Assembly: GCA_028874315.1 (NCBI GenBank)
Contig: JAPPKM010000027.1
Span: 1-54,572 of the forward strand
Source: Chloroflexota bacterium
Lineage (GTDB): Bacteria > Chloroflexota > UBA11872
Length of the DNA: 54,572 nt
Reading direction: 5' to 3'
The notes beneath the pieces are model-generated. The model was not told the origin of the DNA. It ran no database searches and saw nothing but the letters and a program-made list of their open reading frames with translations. A program made the position numbers and the translations under genes. Shown piece after piece: positions 41,222-49,499 of the stretch (position 1 is the stretch's first letter; every line of letters begins with the position of its first letter).

Positions 41222-43525
41222 ATGACGGTCGACCCCGGGCCGGCCCTGGCACGGAAAGTGCGGCGGCTGTTGGAGGCCGAGGCGGCGGCCGGCTACGACG
41301 ATTCGTCGACACCAAACGGGCTGTCCGGCTGGATCGCGGGTCAGGGTGAGAGTGTGGGCTCGCTGGCGCGCCTGTCGCAGTATTCGCGGCTGCGCCCGCG
41401 CACTCGCGAGAGCCTGGCGCTGGCCGTACTTCAGGACTTTGGGGCGTCCGCGAGGCCGGTCGCGGTCGCGCGGGACGCGGACGCGCCCGTCACCAAGCTT
41501 TCCGGTATCGGCGTCACTGCCGCGAAGCGTTTGGCGACGCTCGGCATCCAGACGATCGGCGACCTGCTTCACCACAGGCCCCGCCGCTACATCGATCACT
41601 CGTCGGTCGTGCCGATCGCCGAGGCCGAACCCGGACGGGAAGTCACGGTAATCGGCGACGTCGTTGAGATCAGGGCGCGACCGGCCAGGTCGGGTCGGGT
41701 CCGTGTGGTGGAGGCGGCCATCGCCGACAAGACCGGCCAGATTCTGGCGGTCTGGTTCAACCAGGTCTACCTGGCCAGGACCTTGCGCGGACGGCGCAAC
41801 GTGGCTTTCGCGGGTCGGGTTGAGTCTGGCGCTTACGATCGTCAGTTGACCAGCCCGGAGTACGAACTGGACGTGCACCGCATGGTGCACGCCGGGCGTC
41901 TGGTACCGGTCTATCCGCTCACCCGCGGGCTATCGCAACGACAGCTGCGCCGATGGATGGCGCTCGCGGTCGATGACTACGCCTCGTCGGTGCCGGAAGC
42001 ATTGGGCGAACAGCAGCGCCGGGCGCACGGCTTGCCCGACGTCGCAACTGCCATTCGTCATCTCCACTTTCCGGTGGACGCCGCCGCTGCCGAGGCGGCT
42101 GCCCGACGCTTTGCCTTCGCGGAGTTGCTGACTTACCAGCTGGCGATCCTGCGCCGCCGTCAGACCTGGCGCGAGAGCCAGCCCGGACGTCCCGTGCGAA
42201 TCCACCGAGATGCGCTGGAGGCGTTCGGAGCGCAGCTGCCGTTCAAGCTGACGGATGGACAGCGCGTGGCCGTCGCCGAGGTGCTGAACGACCTGCGGCG
42301 CGACCGGCCCATGAGCCGTCTGCTGCAGGGCGACGTCGGCTCCGGCAAGACCGTCGTGGCCGCCGGCGCACTGCATGCAATCGTTGGCGACGGCTGGCAG
42401 GGCGCGATTATGGCCCCCACCGAAGTGCTGGCCGAACAGCACGCCGCCACACTGCGCGAATTGCTGATGCCGCTGGGGGTCCGGGTCGAACTGGTGACGG
42501 GCAGCGTCCCGGCCGCGGAGAAGCGGCGCCTCTGGCGCGACGTCGAGCGCGGCGATGTACACGTAGTGGTGGGCACGCAGGCCATCATCCAGCGCAGCGC
42601 CAGATTCGCGCGGCTGAATCTGGCGGTCGTGGATGAGCAGCATCGATTTGGAGTGCAACAGCGCGGAGAGGTTCGCGCGAAGGGCTACAACCCGCACCTC
42701 CTGGCCATGTCGGCCACGCCAATCCCCCGCACGCTCGCGCTGACCGTCTACGGGGACCTGGACGTCAGCGTCCTGCGCGAGTTGCCCAGGGGGCGCCGTC
42801 CGGTCAAGACGTCATTCGTGCCCACCCACCGTCGGGGCGACGCCTACGCGTTCGTTCGGCGCGCGGTGGCGGACGGACATCAGGCCTTCATCGTGTTTCC
42901 AATCATCGAGGAGTCGGAGAGCCTCAACGCCCGCGCCGCGACCGAGGAACACAAGCGCCTGACGCGGGGCGCCTTCGCGGACCTGGCCGAGGACGTGGGC
43001 CTGCTGCACGGCCGCATGGGTGCTGCGTCCAAGGAACGCGTCATGCGGGCCTTCCGCGACGGCGAGATCAAGATCCTGGTCAGCACCTCGGTGATTGAGG
43101 TCGGGGTCGACGTGCCCAACGCCACGGTCATGCTGATCGAAGGAGCGGAACGATTTGGGCTGGCGCAACTGCATCAGCTCCGCGGGCGCGTCGGACGCGG
43201 CGATCACCCATCGTTCTGCCTTCTGATGAGCGAAACCACGGACCCGAGGGAAAACGCTCGATTGCGCACCCTCCAGACCGTGAGCGATGGCTTCACGCTG
43301 GCGGAACGCGACCTCGAATTGCGTGGGCCGGGCGACGTCATCGGAACACGGCAGAGTGGAGCGCTCGGGTTCCGCTTCGCAAGCGTCACCGATCTACCCA
43401 CCATTCAGTCGGCCCGCATGGACGCTGAGACCCTGATCCGCGCCGATCCGCAGCTCATCAAACCCGAACATGCCGCCCTGGCCGCGGCGGTGGTGCGGCT
43501 GCTGAAGCGCAACGAGTGGAACTGA
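41222..43525 (+). CDS. recG: ATP-dependent DNA helicase RecG
   Basis: RecG reverses stalled replication forks. The 767 residues carry the N-terminal wedge/OB domain (VTKLSGIGVTAAKRLATLGI, about 90-109; HHRPRRYIDHS), Walker A GDVGSGKTVVA (about 370-380), DEQHRFG (motif II), SATPIPRTLAL (III), and QLHQLRGRVGRG (VI). All helicase motifs are intact, unlike PriA in the same cluster. The ATG at 41222 lies 15 bases after the fakA-like stop, so they are one transcript. Confidence 0.96.
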   Translation: MTVDPGPALARKVRRLLEAEAAAGYDDSSTPNGLSGWIAGQGESVGSLARLSQYSRLRPRTRESLALAVLQDFGASARPVAVARDADAPVTKLSGIGVTAAKRLATLGIQTIGDLLHHRPRRYIDHSSVVPIAEAEPGREVTVIGDVVEIRARPARSGRVRVVEAAIADKTGQILAVWFNQVYLARTLRGRRNVAFAGRVESGAYDRQLTSPEYELDVHRMVHAGRLVPVYPLTRGLSQRQLRRWMALAVDDYASSVPEALGEQQRRAHGLPDVATAIRHLHFPVDAAAAEAAARRFAFAELLTYQLAILRRRQTWRESQPGRPVRIHRDALEAFGAQLPFKLTDGQRVAVAEVLNDLRRDRPMSRLLQGDVGSGKTVVAAGALHAIVGDGWQGAIMAPTEVLAEQHAATLRELLMPLGVRVELVTGSVPAAEKRRLWRDVERGDVHVVVGTQAIIQRSARFARLNLAVVDEQHRFGVQQRGEVRAKGYNPHLLAMSATPIPRTLALTVYGDLDVSVLRELPRGRRPVKTSFVPTHRRGDAYAFVRRAVADGHQAFIVFPIIEESESLNARAATEEHKRLTRGAFADLAEDVGLLHGRMGAASKERVMRAFRDGEIKILVSTSVIEVGVDVPNATVMLIEGAERFGLAQLHQLRGRVGRGDHPSFCLLMSETTDPRENARLRTLQTVSDGFTLAERDLELRGPGDVIGTRQSGALGFRFASVTDLPTIQSARMDAETLIRADPQLIKPEHAALAAAVVRLLKRNEWN

Positions 43526-43532
43526 GGTTGTC

Positions 43533-44129
43533 GTGGCGGCGCGCGGCCGTGGATTGACAGTCACCGCCGGCAGCCTTCGGGGGCGTCGGCTGCGTGTTCC
43601 ACCCGGCATTCGTCCCACCACGGACCGCGTCAGGGCAGCCGTGTTCGACGCCCTGCAGCGGCCGCCGCCTGAGCGCGTACTGGATCTGTTCGCCGGCTCC
43701 GGCGCGTTCGGCATCGAGTCGCTGAGTCGGGGCGCGGAGTACGTATGTTTCATTGAGCGCAGCCGCCGCGCGGTGGCAGCGATCAGGCAAAACCTCGAAC
43801 ACCTGGGCTTGCGTGGCAGCGCCGAAATCGTCAGTGGCGACGCGCGGCGCGTCACGCTCGCGCGCGGCGCCCCGTTTGGCCTGATCTTTGCCGACCCGCC
43901 CTATGCCGACGATCCGTGGATGACGCTCTTTGACGCACTGGAGACTCCAGGCGTGCTCGCGGACGATGCCTTGGTCGTAACCGAGACCAGCAGTCGAACC
44001 GGCCCCCCGCTTGCTCCCTTCGGCTGGTCGTGCCTGAAGCAACGGCGCCACGGCGATACCACATTCGCAATCTTTCGGCGCGAGCAGTCGGTCGCCGCTC
44101 AGCCTCGGTCGGATTCGCCGTCGCTATAA
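43533..44129 (+). CDS. rsmD: 16S rRNA (guanine-N2)-methyltransferase RsmD
   Basis: RsmD methylates G966 of 16S rRNA. The 198-residue sequence has the family start GRGLTVTAGSLRGRRLRVPPG.. RPTTDRVRAAVFDAL, SAM motif VLDLFAGSGAFGIE (about residues 49-62), and the catalytic ADPPYADD (NPPY type, about 120-127). The start is GTG at 43533 with GAGG upstream, seven bases after the recG stop. Its stop TAA lies inside a perfect TATAAT element used by coaD. Confidence 0.94.
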   Translation: MAARGRGLTVTAGSLRGRRLRVPPGIRPTTDRVRAAVFDALQRPPPERVLDLFAGSGAFGIESLSRGAEYVCFIERSRRAVAAIRQNLEHLGLRGSAEIVSGDARRVTLARGAPFGLIFADPPYADDPWMTLFDALETPGVLADDALVVTETSSRTGPPLAPFGWSCLKQRRHGDTTFAIFRREQSVAAQPRSDSPSL

Positions 44130-44130
44130 T
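44125..44130 (+). promoter_or_regulatory. -10 box TATAAT ahead of coaD, overlapping the rsmD stop
   Basis: A perfect TATAAT sits 28 bases before the coaD GTG and contains the TAA stop of rsmD. No convincing -35 box lies 16-19 bases upstream, so strength is uncertain. Confidence 0.45.
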
Positions 44131-44157
44131 GCGCGGGGTGTGTTGGAAGGACAGGCC

Positions 44158-44649
44158 GTGCGCGCGCTGTTTCCCGCTACCTTCGACCCGGTTACCAACG
44201 GCCACATGGACATTCTGACTCGAGCCGCGGGTGTCTTTGACTCGGTTGTCGCCGGGGTATTCGAGAACGAACGTGGTGACACGCTCTTTACGGCGGACGA
44301 GCGCTTGGCACTGCTTGACACCGCCGTGGCTCACCTTTCGAATGTTGAAGCCAGCATCTACGCTGGCTTGACCGTAGACTTTGCGCGCAATGTCGAAGCT
44401 GGCGTGTTGGTTCGTGGCCTGCGAGCCGTGTCAGACTTTGAGTACGAATTCGCCCTTTCAGCCATGAACCGACGCTTGCATCCCGATATCGACACGATGT
44501 TCTTCCTGTCGGCGCCGGAGCACGCCTTCGTCAGTTCGTCGCTTATTCGGGAAATCGGGGCGCTCGGCCGCTCGGTCGAGCCATTCGTCCCGCCGAACGT
44601 CGCAACCGCCGTCGGCGCCAAGTTCGCCATACCCCAAGGGCGGAGGTAG
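44158..44649 (+). CDS. coaD: Phosphopantetheine adenylyltransferase
   Basis: CoaD makes dephospho-CoA from 4'-phosphopantetheine and ATP. In 163 residues it has PATFDPVTNGHMDIL (the TxGH nucleotidyltransferase motif, about 6-20), VRGLRAVSDFEYEFA (about 84-98) and SSSLIREI (about 124-131). I use the GTG at 44158, with GGAAGG about eight bases upstream; a TTG at 44140 is possible. The next gene starts right after its stop, using the GGAGG that lies in its last codons. Confidence 0.95.
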   Translation: MRALFPATFDPVTNGHMDILTRAAGVFDSVVAGVFENERGDTLFTADERLALLDTAVAHLSNVEASIYAGLTVDFARNVEAGVLVRGLRAVSDFEYEFALSAMNRRLHPDIDTMFFLSAPEHAFVSSSLIREIGALGRSVEPFVPPNVATAVGAKFAIPQGRR

Positions 44650-44655
44650 ATCGCC

Positions 44656-45135
44656 ATCGATCTCATAAACCTGATTGAACGACTGGAGACGCTGCTGCGG
44701 CATGCCCAACGCGTGCCCATGACGCACAAGGTCATGGTCGACGAGCGCGCCATGCTGACCGTCGTTGATGAAATGCGAATTCGCATTCCCGAGGAGATTC
44801 GGGAGGCGCGCAGGGTCATGCGCCAGCGCGAGCAGATTCCGCAGTCGGCCCAGATGGAGGCCGAACGCATCATTCAGCAGGCTCAGGAACAGGCCGAGCA
44901 GATGATTCGCGACGAAGAAATCGTCAAGCAGGCCGAGGCGCATGCCCTGCAATTGGTCGAGGAAGCGGACGAGCGCGTGGACGCTTCCCGCGAGGAAATG
45001 GACCTCTATGCGCTGAGCATGCTCCGCGACCTGGAGGGCCGGCTGGAGTCGCACCTCACCAGTATTCGCCGTGGCGTCGCTGCGCTGGATCAGGCCGAGG
45101 CCGAACCGGTCGAGTTCGACGAGGAACCCGCCTAA
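44656..45135 (+). CDS. Long-helix (DivIVA/ATP-synthase-b-like) coiled-coil protein, probable ATC start
   Basis: The product (159 residues) is nearly all helix with heptads, for example from QMEAERIIQQAQEQAEQ (about residues 68-84) on, and an acidic end. It is of the kind often found between coaD and yceD in Chloroflexota. The first standard start is a GTG at 44713, but the reading frame is open back to the coaD stop, and the segment (M)DLINLIERLETLLRHAQR matches the family's expected start. This begins at an ATC at 44656, nine bases after GGAGG (44642-44646). A role in division, polarity or scaffolding is a guess. Confidence 0.8.
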   Translation: MDLINLIERLETLLRHAQRVPMTHKVMVDERAMLTVVDEMRIRIPEEIREARRVMRQREQIPQSAQMEAERIIQQAQEQAEQMIRDEEIVKQAEAHALQLVEEADERVDASREEMDLYALSMLRDLEGRLESHLTSIRRGVAALDQAEAEPVEFDEEPA

Positions 45136-45176
45136 ATCGAGTTGAGCCTCTCGCGGGCTTGCCCTGAGGGTCGCCT

Positions 45177-45698
45177 GTGGCCGACTACATCTTTAATGTT
45201 GCGCGCTTGCTGGGCCAGACTTCGGCGCCGGGCCGCGCGGTCGATGTTAGTGCGTCGGCACGCGTACTGGAGGTCGCGGAACTCAGCGGGCCCGTGCAGG
45301 GCGTCGCGCGCTTCACGCGGCTGTCGGACGCAATCCTGGTCACGGGTGAGATGGGCGCTACCGCCCGTGTGCCCTGCGCCCGTTGCACCGCTGACGTGGA
45401 TGTCGAACTGCGGTTTGCGCTGGACGATCAGTTCGTGCCTCGCATCGATCCAGTGCGGGGCGGCGTGATCGACCCGGGCGACCGCTGGCAACTCGACCCA
45501 GGTCACAATCTCAATTTGTCCCAGGTCTTGGCCGAGGGCGCCATCAGTGCGCTGCCGCCACGTGTCGTCTGCCCCGGGCAGTGTGAGAGTCCATGGACCG
45601 AACAGGCGAGGGATAGCGAGGCGCCTGACCCGAGACTGGCGCCGCTGGAGCGTCTGCGCCGCCAAATGTTCCACGAGGACATCGAAACTCATGGATAA
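45177..45698 (+). CDS. yceD: DUF177 (YceD) family protein
   Basis: This is the small conserved protein usually found just upstream of rpmF. The 173-residue chain has the family's VPCARCTADVDVELRFALDDQF (about residues 62-83) and a second Cys pair (CPGQC, about 137), so a zinc site is possible. In bacteria and plants the family is linked to 23S rRNA accumulation. The start is GTG at 45177. rpmF starts nine bases after the stop. Confidence 0.9.
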   Translation: MADYIFNVARLLGQTSAPGRAVDVSASARVLEVAELSGPVQGVARFTRLSDAILVTGEMGATARVPCARCTADVDVELRFALDDQFVPRIDPVRGGVIDPGDRWQLDPGHNLNLSQVLAEGAISALPPRVVCPGQCESPWTEQARDSEAPDPRLAPLERLRRQMFHEDIETHG

Positions 45699-45707
45699 TG
45701 GACGGTT

Positions 45708-45908
45708 ATGACTCCTCTACCCAAACGTCGGCTCACCCGTTCGCGATCGCGTGCCCGCCGTCACTCGGCGCGCGCCCGTCGGCCGAACCTCGGGCGTTGC
45801 CCGACCTGCCATCGGCTGGTGGTCAGTCACCAGGTGTGTCCCCTCTGTGGGAACTACCGCGGCAACCTGGTCATCGAGCCTTCCGACCAAGCCGTCAAGT
45901 ACCGCTAG
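45708..45908 (+). CDS. rpmF: 50S ribosomal protein L32 (zinc-binding form)
   Basis: In 66 residues, the basic N-terminus (KRRLTRSRSRARRHSARARR) leads to CPTCHRLVVSHQVCPLCGNYRG, with the four zinc cysteines intact. The ATG at 45708 is used. yceD-rpmF-fabD is a common order; plsX, often between rpmF and fabD, is absent. Confidence 0.94.
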   Translation: MTPLPKRRLTRSRSRARRHSARARRPNLGRCPTCHRLVVSHQVCPLCGNYRGNLVIEPSDQAVKYR

Positions 45909-45932
45909 CCGGGGGACCCCGTACCTCCCACC

Positions 45933-46931
45933 ATGGCGCCTGAACGGGCCCGGGTCGCGTTCGTGTTTCCGGGCCAGGGTTCGCAGGCGCCGGGAATGGG
46001 CCGGATCCTGCGTGAATCGTCAGCCGCCGCACGGCAGGTCTGGCAGGCGGCCGACGCCAGCTACGGCGCCTCGCTCAGCGAGCTGACCGGGGCGGGCAGT
46101 TCGGAGGATCTCCAGCCTACGGACGTTCAGCAGCCGGCCATCGTCGCTGCCTCCGTGGCAGCATTCGCGGCCTTCAACGAAGTGCTTGGCGTCAACGGCG
46201 CTGCGGTAGGCACGAGTGGCTACCCCGTGGACGTCGGCGCCGTTGCTGGTCATAGCGTCGGTCTCGTGTCGGCTGTCGCGGCCGCCGGGTGCACGCCTAT
46301 CGGCGAAGCCGTGGCCCTGGTGCGTGACCGTGGCCGATTCATGGCCGCAGCCGCTCACGAGAAACCAGGCCGCATGGCGGCCGTGCTGGGCCTGGACACG
46401 GACGCCGTCGAGGACTTGGCCGCGGCAATCCGCGCCGAAACTCCCGGCAGCTACCTGGCGGTGGCCAATATCAACGCACCCGGTCAGGTTGTGGTTGCCG
46501 GCGATCTGGCCGCAATTGACCGCATCGTGAACGAAGGTCGCCAGTCAGGAGCGCGCCGCGTGCTGGCCCTCAACGTCAGCGGCGCCTTTCACTCGGTGGC
46601 CATGCTGCCGGCGCAGGCAGCCATGCGCGATCGCCTGCTGGCCGTCGGAATCGATGCCCCGGCGGTGCCCGTAGTCAGTAACATCGACGCCACTCCACTC
46701 ACCGATCCTGCAGCCATCCGGGCCGAACTGGCGAATCACATCGTCGCGCCGGTCCGCTGGCTGGACGGCATTCACGCAATCGAGGCCCTGGGCGTGCGAC
46801 ACATCGTGGAGTTTGGACACGGTTCAATCCTTACCGGCATGCTGCGGCGCACGGTGAAAGGCATTGCTTTGCACAATGTGAGCGATCTCGAATCGGCCCA
46901 CGCCGTGGCTGCGGCCCTGTCCAGTGGGTAA
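45933..46931 (+). CDS. fabD: Malonyl-CoA:ACP transacylase
   Basis: FabD loads malonyl groups on ACP for fatty acid synthesis. Of 332 residues, the N-terminus has VAFVFPGQGSQAPGMG and the active serine lies in VAGHSVGLVSA (GHSxG, about residue 107). The catalytic His is in SGAFHSVAM (about 217) and the C-terminal VEFGHGSILTGM is typical. A segment at about 85-100 (LGVNGAAVGTSGYPVDVG) is slightly longer than in E. coli FabD. fabG overlaps by eight bases. Confidence 0.94.
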   Translation: MAPERARVAFVFPGQGSQAPGMGRILRESSAAARQVWQAADASYGASLSELTGAGSSEDLQPTDVQQPAIVAASVAAFAAFNEVLGVNGAAVGTSGYPVDVGAVAGHSVGLVSAVAAAGCTPIGEAVALVRDRGRFMAAAAHEKPGRMAAVLGLDTDAVEDLAAAIRAETPGSYLAVANINAPGQVVVAGDLAAIDRIVNEGRQSGARRVLALNVSGAFHSVAMLPAQAAMRDRLLAVGIDAPAVPVVSNIDATPLTDPAAIRAELANHIVAPVRWLDGIHAIEALGVRHIVEFGHGSILTGMLRRTVKGIALHNVSDLESAHAVAAALSSG

Positions 46932-47682
46932 CGACGGGCGCCTGGCAGGGGCGCGCACGCTCGTCACGGGGGCTTCGGGCGCGCTTGGCCGCGCGTTTGC
47001 GCGTCGGCTGGCAGCCGAAGGCGCTGATCTGGTCCTTCACTACCATGCCAACGCCAGGCAAGCCGACGAATTGGCCGCCGAGATTCTGTCGAACGGCGGT
47101 AGTGCGGTTGTGCTCGGCGCCGACCTGTCCACCGTCGAGGGCGCTGAGTCGATTGTCGACCAGGCGCAGGAGGCTCTCGGTGGCCTGGACGTGCTGATCA
47201 ACAACGCCGGAACCACGCGCGACAACTTGCTGATGCGCATGTCCGACGAGCAGTGGGACACCGTGATGAATACCAACCTGCGCTCGGCATTCGTTTGCTC
47301 GCGCCGGGCGGTCAGAGCAATGATCCGCCAGCGCAGCGGCCGCATCATCAACATCACGTCCGTCGTCGGTCTGCGCGGCAACGCCGGTCAGGCGAACTAC
47401 GCCGCCGCCAAGGCGGGCCTGATCGGCTTCACCCGCGCGCTGGCCCAGGAAGTCGGCAGCCGCGGCATCACGGTAAACGCCGTGGCCCCTGGCTTCGTCA
47501 CTTCGCCGCTAACCGATGTCATCCCCGACAAATTGCGCGAGCAAGCGCTCGGCGCGATCCCGCTCGGTCGGTTCGCCGACCCCGACGACATCGCGGGGTC
47601 CGTGGTCTTTCTCGCTTCAGACGATGGCGCCTACGTCACCGGGCACGTTCTGACGGTCGACGGCGGCCTCGCCATGGGCTGA
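46924..47682 (+). CDS. fabG: 3-oxoacyl-ACP reductase
   Basis: FabG is the NADPH-dependent reductase of the fatty acid cycle. The frame has TGASGALGRAFA (about residues 15-26), INNAGTTRDNLLMRM (about 89-103), the catalytic Ser in NITSVVG and YAAAK (YxxxK, about 158-162), and ends LTVDGGLAMG. All features fit true FabG better than general SDRs, and the position after fabD supports it. GTG start at 46924, inside fabD. No acpP follows; accC does, three bases later. Confidence 0.93.
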   Translation: MGNDGRLAGARTLVTGASGALGRAFARRLAAEGADLVLHYHANARQADELAAEILSNGGSAVVLGADLSTVEGAESIVDQAQEALGGLDVLINNAGTTRDNLLMRMSDEQWDTVMNTNLRSAFVCSRRAVRAMIRQRSGRIINITSVVGLRGNAGQANYAAAKAGLIGFTRALAQEVGSRGITVNAVAPGFVTSPLTDVIPDKLREQALGAIPLGRFADPDDIAGSVVFLASDDGAYVTGHVLTVDGGLAMG

Positions 47683-47685
47683 CCC

Positions 47686-49044
47686 ATGTTCGAAAAGGTG
47701 CTCGTGGCCAACCGGGGCGAGATGGCCATCCGAATAATCCGCGCCTGCCGCGACCTGGGCGTGCGCTCCGTGGCCATCTATTCGGAGCCCGACGCCGAGA
47801 GCCTGCCCGTTCAGATGGCCGACGAGTCGGTCTGCATCGGGCCGGCGCCTGCGGCCGCCAGCTATCTCAACGTGCCCCACATCATCGCCGCCGGCCTTAA
47901 CACGGGCTGCGACGCCGTGCATCCCGGCGCGGGTTTCCTGGCCGAAAACGCCTACTTCGCCGAAGCCTGTGAACGCTACCGCATCACCTTCATCGGGCCC
48001 ACGCCCGAGAACATGCGCATGATGGGCGAAAAAACGCGCGCCCGGGAGGCCGCGCTGGCCGCCGGTCTGCCCGTGATCCCTGGCTCTAACGGGCCAGTGG
48101 CCGATGTCAACGAGGCCAAGACCATCGCGCGTGAGATCGGCTTCCCGGTCATGCTCAAGGCCGCCGGGGGCGGTGGCGGACGCGGCATCCGGCGCGTAAG
48201 CGACGTCGATGACCTCGTGACCCTGTTCCCATTGGCCCAGGCTGAGGCCCGCAGCTCCTTCGGCAACGCCGACCTCTACGTCGAGAAGCAGATCGAACAT
48301 TCCCGTCACGTCGAGGTGCAAGTCCTGGGCGACGGCTCCACCGTGCTGCACCTGGGGCACCGCGAGTGCTCGATTCAGCGCCGATTCCAAAAGCTGATCG
48401 AGGAAGCGCCCGCGCCCAGTCTTCGTGGTCGCCAGGGCGACAGGGTCGCCCGCGCCGCCGTTCGCCTCGCAGAGTCCATTGACTATCGCGGGGCCGGCAC
48501 GGTCGAATTCCTGCTTGACGAGCAGAATCGCTACTACTTCATCGAAACCAACACCCGCATCCAGGTCGAGCACCCGGCCACCGAGGCCGTCACCGGCATC
48601 GATATCGTCCGCGCCCAACTCCAAATCGCGGCCGGCGAACCGACCGGCCTGCGCCAGCGCGATGTCCGACTGACGGGGCACGCCATCGAGTACCGCCTGC
48701 TGGCCGAGGATCCCGAGCGCGACTTCCGGCCCGACGCCGGCACCGTCACCGACCTTCGGCTCCCCGGCGGACCCGGCGTGCGCGTTGACTCCCACCTCTA
48801 CGCGGGTTGTGAGGTCTCACCCTTCTACGACTCTCTCCTGGCCAAGCTCATCGTCTACGGTGACACCCGCGACCAGGCACTCCACCGCTCCAGGCGCGCG
48901 CTCAGCGAGACCGTGATAGAGGGGCCCGCCACAAACCTGGACTTGCACCGCACCATCCTTCGGGACCAGCGCTTCGTCTCTGCCGATTACGATCTCGGTT
49001 ACGTCGCGGGCACCCCCGTCCCGCTTGCGGAATCCGCCGGCTAG
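47686..49044 (+). CDS. accC: Biotin carboxylase (acetyl-CoA carboxylase subunit)
   Basis: AccC carboxylates biotin on AccB using ATP and bicarbonate. Over 452 residues there is VLVANRGEMAIRIIRACRDLG, HPGAGFLAEN (usually HPGYGFLSEN), the Gly-rich ATP loop KAAGGGGGRGIRRV (about 159-172), and FIETNTRIQVEHPATEAVTG (usually EMNTRIQVEH). The biotin carrier AccB is not encoded nearby. It starts three bases after fabG and ends four bases before nusB, so it belongs to the operon. It could also serve another acyl-CoA carboxylase. Confidence 0.92.
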   Translation: MFEKVLVANRGEMAIRIIRACRDLGVRSVAIYSEPDAESLPVQMADESVCIGPAPAAASYLNVPHIIAAGLNTGCDAVHPGAGFLAENAYFAEACERYRITFIGPTPENMRMMGEKTRAREAALAAGLPVIPGSNGPVADVNEAKTIAREIGFPVMLKAAGGGGGRGIRRVSDVDDLVTLFPLAQAEARSSFGNADLYVEKQIEHSRHVEVQVLGDGSTVLHLGHRECSIQRRFQKLIEEAPAPSLRGRQGDRVARAAVRLAESIDYRGAGTVEFLLDEQNRYYFIETNTRIQVEHPATEAVTGIDIVRAQLQIAAGEPTGLRQRDVRLTGHAIEYRLLAEDPERDFRPDAGTVTDLRLPGGPGVRVDSHLYAGCEVSPFYDSLLAKLIVYGDTRDQALHRSRRALSETVIEGPATNLDLHRTILRDQRFVSADYDLGYVAGTPVPLAESAG

Positions 49045-49048
49045 ATCC

Positions 49049-49495
49049 GTGGCCGCGCGACGGCGACGGCGTGGCCGGCGGCTGGCGCGCGAAACAGCCA
49101 TGCGACTGATATACGAAGCGGACATGGCCCAGCGCCCGCCGGTGGAATTGCTCGGAATCCGTGAACGCGAGCTGAGCCTGGACGCCGAAACATCAGCCTA
49201 CGCCCGTACACTGGTCGAGGCGGTCAGCACCAGTCGCGACGACCTCGACGCCGTGATCGGGCGCCTCACCCCCGCCTGGCCAGTCGATCAGATGGCCCGT
49301 CTCGACGTCGCCATCATGCGCATCGCGCTCACCGAAATCGACGCGGACGAGACCCCCGTTGCCGTGGCCATCAACGAAGCGGTCGAACTGGCCAAGCGCT
49401 ATTGCGCCGCCGGCGCCGCCCCGATGATCAACGGGGCGCTAGGATCGTACGTGCGACAGGGCGCGGCCGCTCCCGTGCCTGACCACCAGGGCTGA
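49049..49495 (+). CDS. nusB: Transcription antitermination protein NusB
   Basis: NusB binds boxA RNA with S10 in rRNA antitermination. The 148-residue frame has the RRRGRRLARETAMRLIYEADM N-terminus, MARLDVAIMRIALTEI (about residues 85-100) and VAINEAVELAKRYCAAGAAPMINGAL (about 108-133), all typical. The start is GTG at 49049, four bases after the accC stop, giving an Arg-rich start; the ATG at 49100 is too late for the family N-terminus. tatC follows. Confidence 0.93.
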   Translation: MAARRRRRGRRLARETAMRLIYEADMAQRPPVELLGIRERELSLDAETSAYARTLVEAVSTSRDDLDAVIGRLTPAWPVDQMARLDVAIMRIALTEIDADETPVAVAINEAVELAKRYCAAGAAPMINGALGSYVRQGAAAPVPDHQG

Positions 49496-49499
49496 CTGA

